Of a DNA stretch of 64,000 bases, positions 63,266-64,000 are shown in pieces (within the stretch, counting starts at the first letter, position 1; every line of letters starts with the position of its first letter). Source of the stretch: Shewanella electrodiphila (GTDB lineage: Bacteria > Pseudomonadota > Gammaproteobacteria > Enterobacterales > Shewanellaceae); NCBI RefSeq assembly GCF_023283985.1, contig NZ_JAKIKU010000001.1:372001-436000 (forward strand), in the 5' to 3' direction. The position numbers were made by a program, and so were the translations under genes. Under the pieces are notes generated by a model. That model ran no database searches. It was given only the letters and a program-made list of their open reading frames with translations, and was not told where the DNA came from.

Positions 63266-64000
63266 TTAGTCCTGCACTGCTGTGTTGTTAGTGTTTGTAG
63301 TGTCGACTTGTTTCGAGTCAGGTGAATATAAGCTTTGGTTAATATCATGCATTGTTTGTTCATCTAAGCTGTAATGCTTTACTACCCAAACCGCTAATAC
63401 TGCAAATGCCGCAGGGATCAGGGTATTAAGCAATAATATGCCCATAAGCGAATCTGGCGATTGTTGCTGATTGGCCACATACCCCATTGAAGATAAAAGC
63501 CAGCCAATCATGGCGCCTGCAAAAGCGCCGCCCAGTTTTTGTGAGAATGCCGCAGCAGAGAAAATCATTGCAGTGGCGCGGCGGCCATTTTTGTATTGCG
63601 AATAATCTGCGGTGTCAGCGTACATTGAAAATACCAAAGGAGACTTAGGGCCTAAGCAAAAACCAATCAAGGCCTGCATGATAAACATCAAGGTTAAATT
63701 TTGCGGTGGGATTAAGTAAAAACCTGCAGACAAAACAGCCACTAGGCTCATTAAGCCAATCAGTAAACTGCGCTTATCAAAATAGCGACTCAGTAACGGC
63801 GTTGAGGCTGCACCTAGTGCCAGCGAAATCATATATACCGCAGTGAAAGTACCAATTAAGTCCTCTCGGCCAACATAATACTTAAAGTAGAACGTACCCG
63901 TACTCGCCCGCAGTGTGATGGTGAACATGATGATTAAGGCGAGTGAAAATAAGATAAGCCAGGGTTTATTGTTCGTTAAATCCATGATGTCTTGTTTGAT
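63266..64000 (-). CDS. GPH-family sugar:cation symporter, 5' end cut by window
   Basis: At least 244 residues of the C-terminal half; the frame stays open to the window edge and continues beyond it, so the ATG at 63985 is internal. LTNNKPWLILFSLALIIMF is the usual opening of helix 7 in glycoside-pentoside-hexuronide transporters (MelB-like), and further helices follow. SMYADTADYSQYKNGRRATAMIFSAAAFSQK is the family's conserved loop. It is followed after four bases by the GH94 gene, so translation is coupled and the sugar carried is probably the phosphorylase substrate. Confidence 0.85.
   Translation of the reverse strand: MKQDIMDLTNNKPWLILFSLALIIMFTITLRASTGTFYFKYYVGREDLIGTFTAVYMISLALGAASTPLLSRYFDKRSLLIGLMSLVAVLSAGFYLIPPQNLTLMFIMQALIGFCLGPKSPLVFSMYADTADYSQYKNGRRATAMIFSAAAFSQKLGGAFAGAMIGWLLSSMGYVANQQQSPDSLMGILLLNTLIPAAFAVLAVWVVKHYSLDEQTMHDINQSLYSPDSKQVDTTNTNNTAVQD

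Overview
The window reads as chromosome of a marine or aquatic gammaproteobacterium, very probably Shewanella or a close Alteromonadales relative. The evidence is the gene content and order: thrABC, pgi/tal, ompA, phosphoketolase, rpsT/murJ/ribF/ileS/lspA/fkpB/ispH, a type IV minor-pilin operon, and a complete GlcNAc/chitin-oligosaccharide cluster with TonB receptor, NagP, NagX, NagK, NagB-II and a LacI-type NagR. The DNA is AT-rich, genes are densely packed, and many operons end in clear hairpin-plus-T terminators. No insertion sequence, prophage or CRISPR array was seen.

Layout. (1) 0.5-4 kb: a cytochrome b561 convergent with a class II cytochrome c, then trpR, a small internally duplicated membrane protein and slyD. 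(2) 4-9 kb: the threonine operon, with a Thr/Ile-rich leader peptide and attenuator, then thrA, thrB and thrC. (3) 9-19 kb: a hemerythrin, a DUF3545-type small protein, pgi, tal, an OmpA-like porin, a phosphoketolase and a Na+/alanine symporter; a strong CRP-like site lies between the last two. (4) 19-30 kb: yaaA, an M28 lipoprotein peptidase, a HlyU-type ArsR regulator, rpsT with a TTG start, murJ, and the ribF-ileS-lspA-fkpB-ispH operon. (5) 30-38 kb: the minor pilin operon pilV-pilW-pilX-pilY1-pilE plus a small TapY2-like gene, facing two fimT/fimU-type genes, then glnB.

(6) 38.5-55 kb: the amino-sugar regulon. NagR is divergent from a TonB receptor that is followed by a tryptophan-halogenase-like flavoprotein and a SapC protein. 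Next come a GH20 beta-hexosaminidase lipoprotein, the kinase nagK, the deaminase nagB-II, the deacetylase nagA, the membrane protein nagX and the permease nagP. Four copies of one palindrome (core TGACARCGYTGTCA) lie upstream of the receptor, hexosaminidase, nagK and nagP genes, and make a convincing NagR operator set. Chitin oligosaccharides would enter the periplasm through the receptor, be cut by the hexosaminidase to GlcNAc, cross the inner membrane by NagP, and be phosphorylated, deacetylated and deaminated to fructose-6-phosphate.

(7) 55-58 kb: a periplasmic sulfatase, and a tandem duplication (about 0.66 kb period) of a tRNA-Phe/tRNA-Thr transcription unit including its promoter and terminator. 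(8) 58-64 kb: a yceJ/yceI-like pair, then the edge of a second carbohydrate locus on the minus strand: a truncated GPH-family sugar transporter, a GH94 glycoside phosphorylase and a secreted CBM9-like protein.

The least explained parts are: the halogenase/SapC pair inside the NagR-controlled locus; a roughly 400-nt structured leader, with an internal terminator and a small open frame, between the NagR box and the hexosaminidase gene; three short-period tandem repeat arrays confined to intergenic gaps of the nag cluster; and the GH94/CBM9/GPH locus cut by the window edge.
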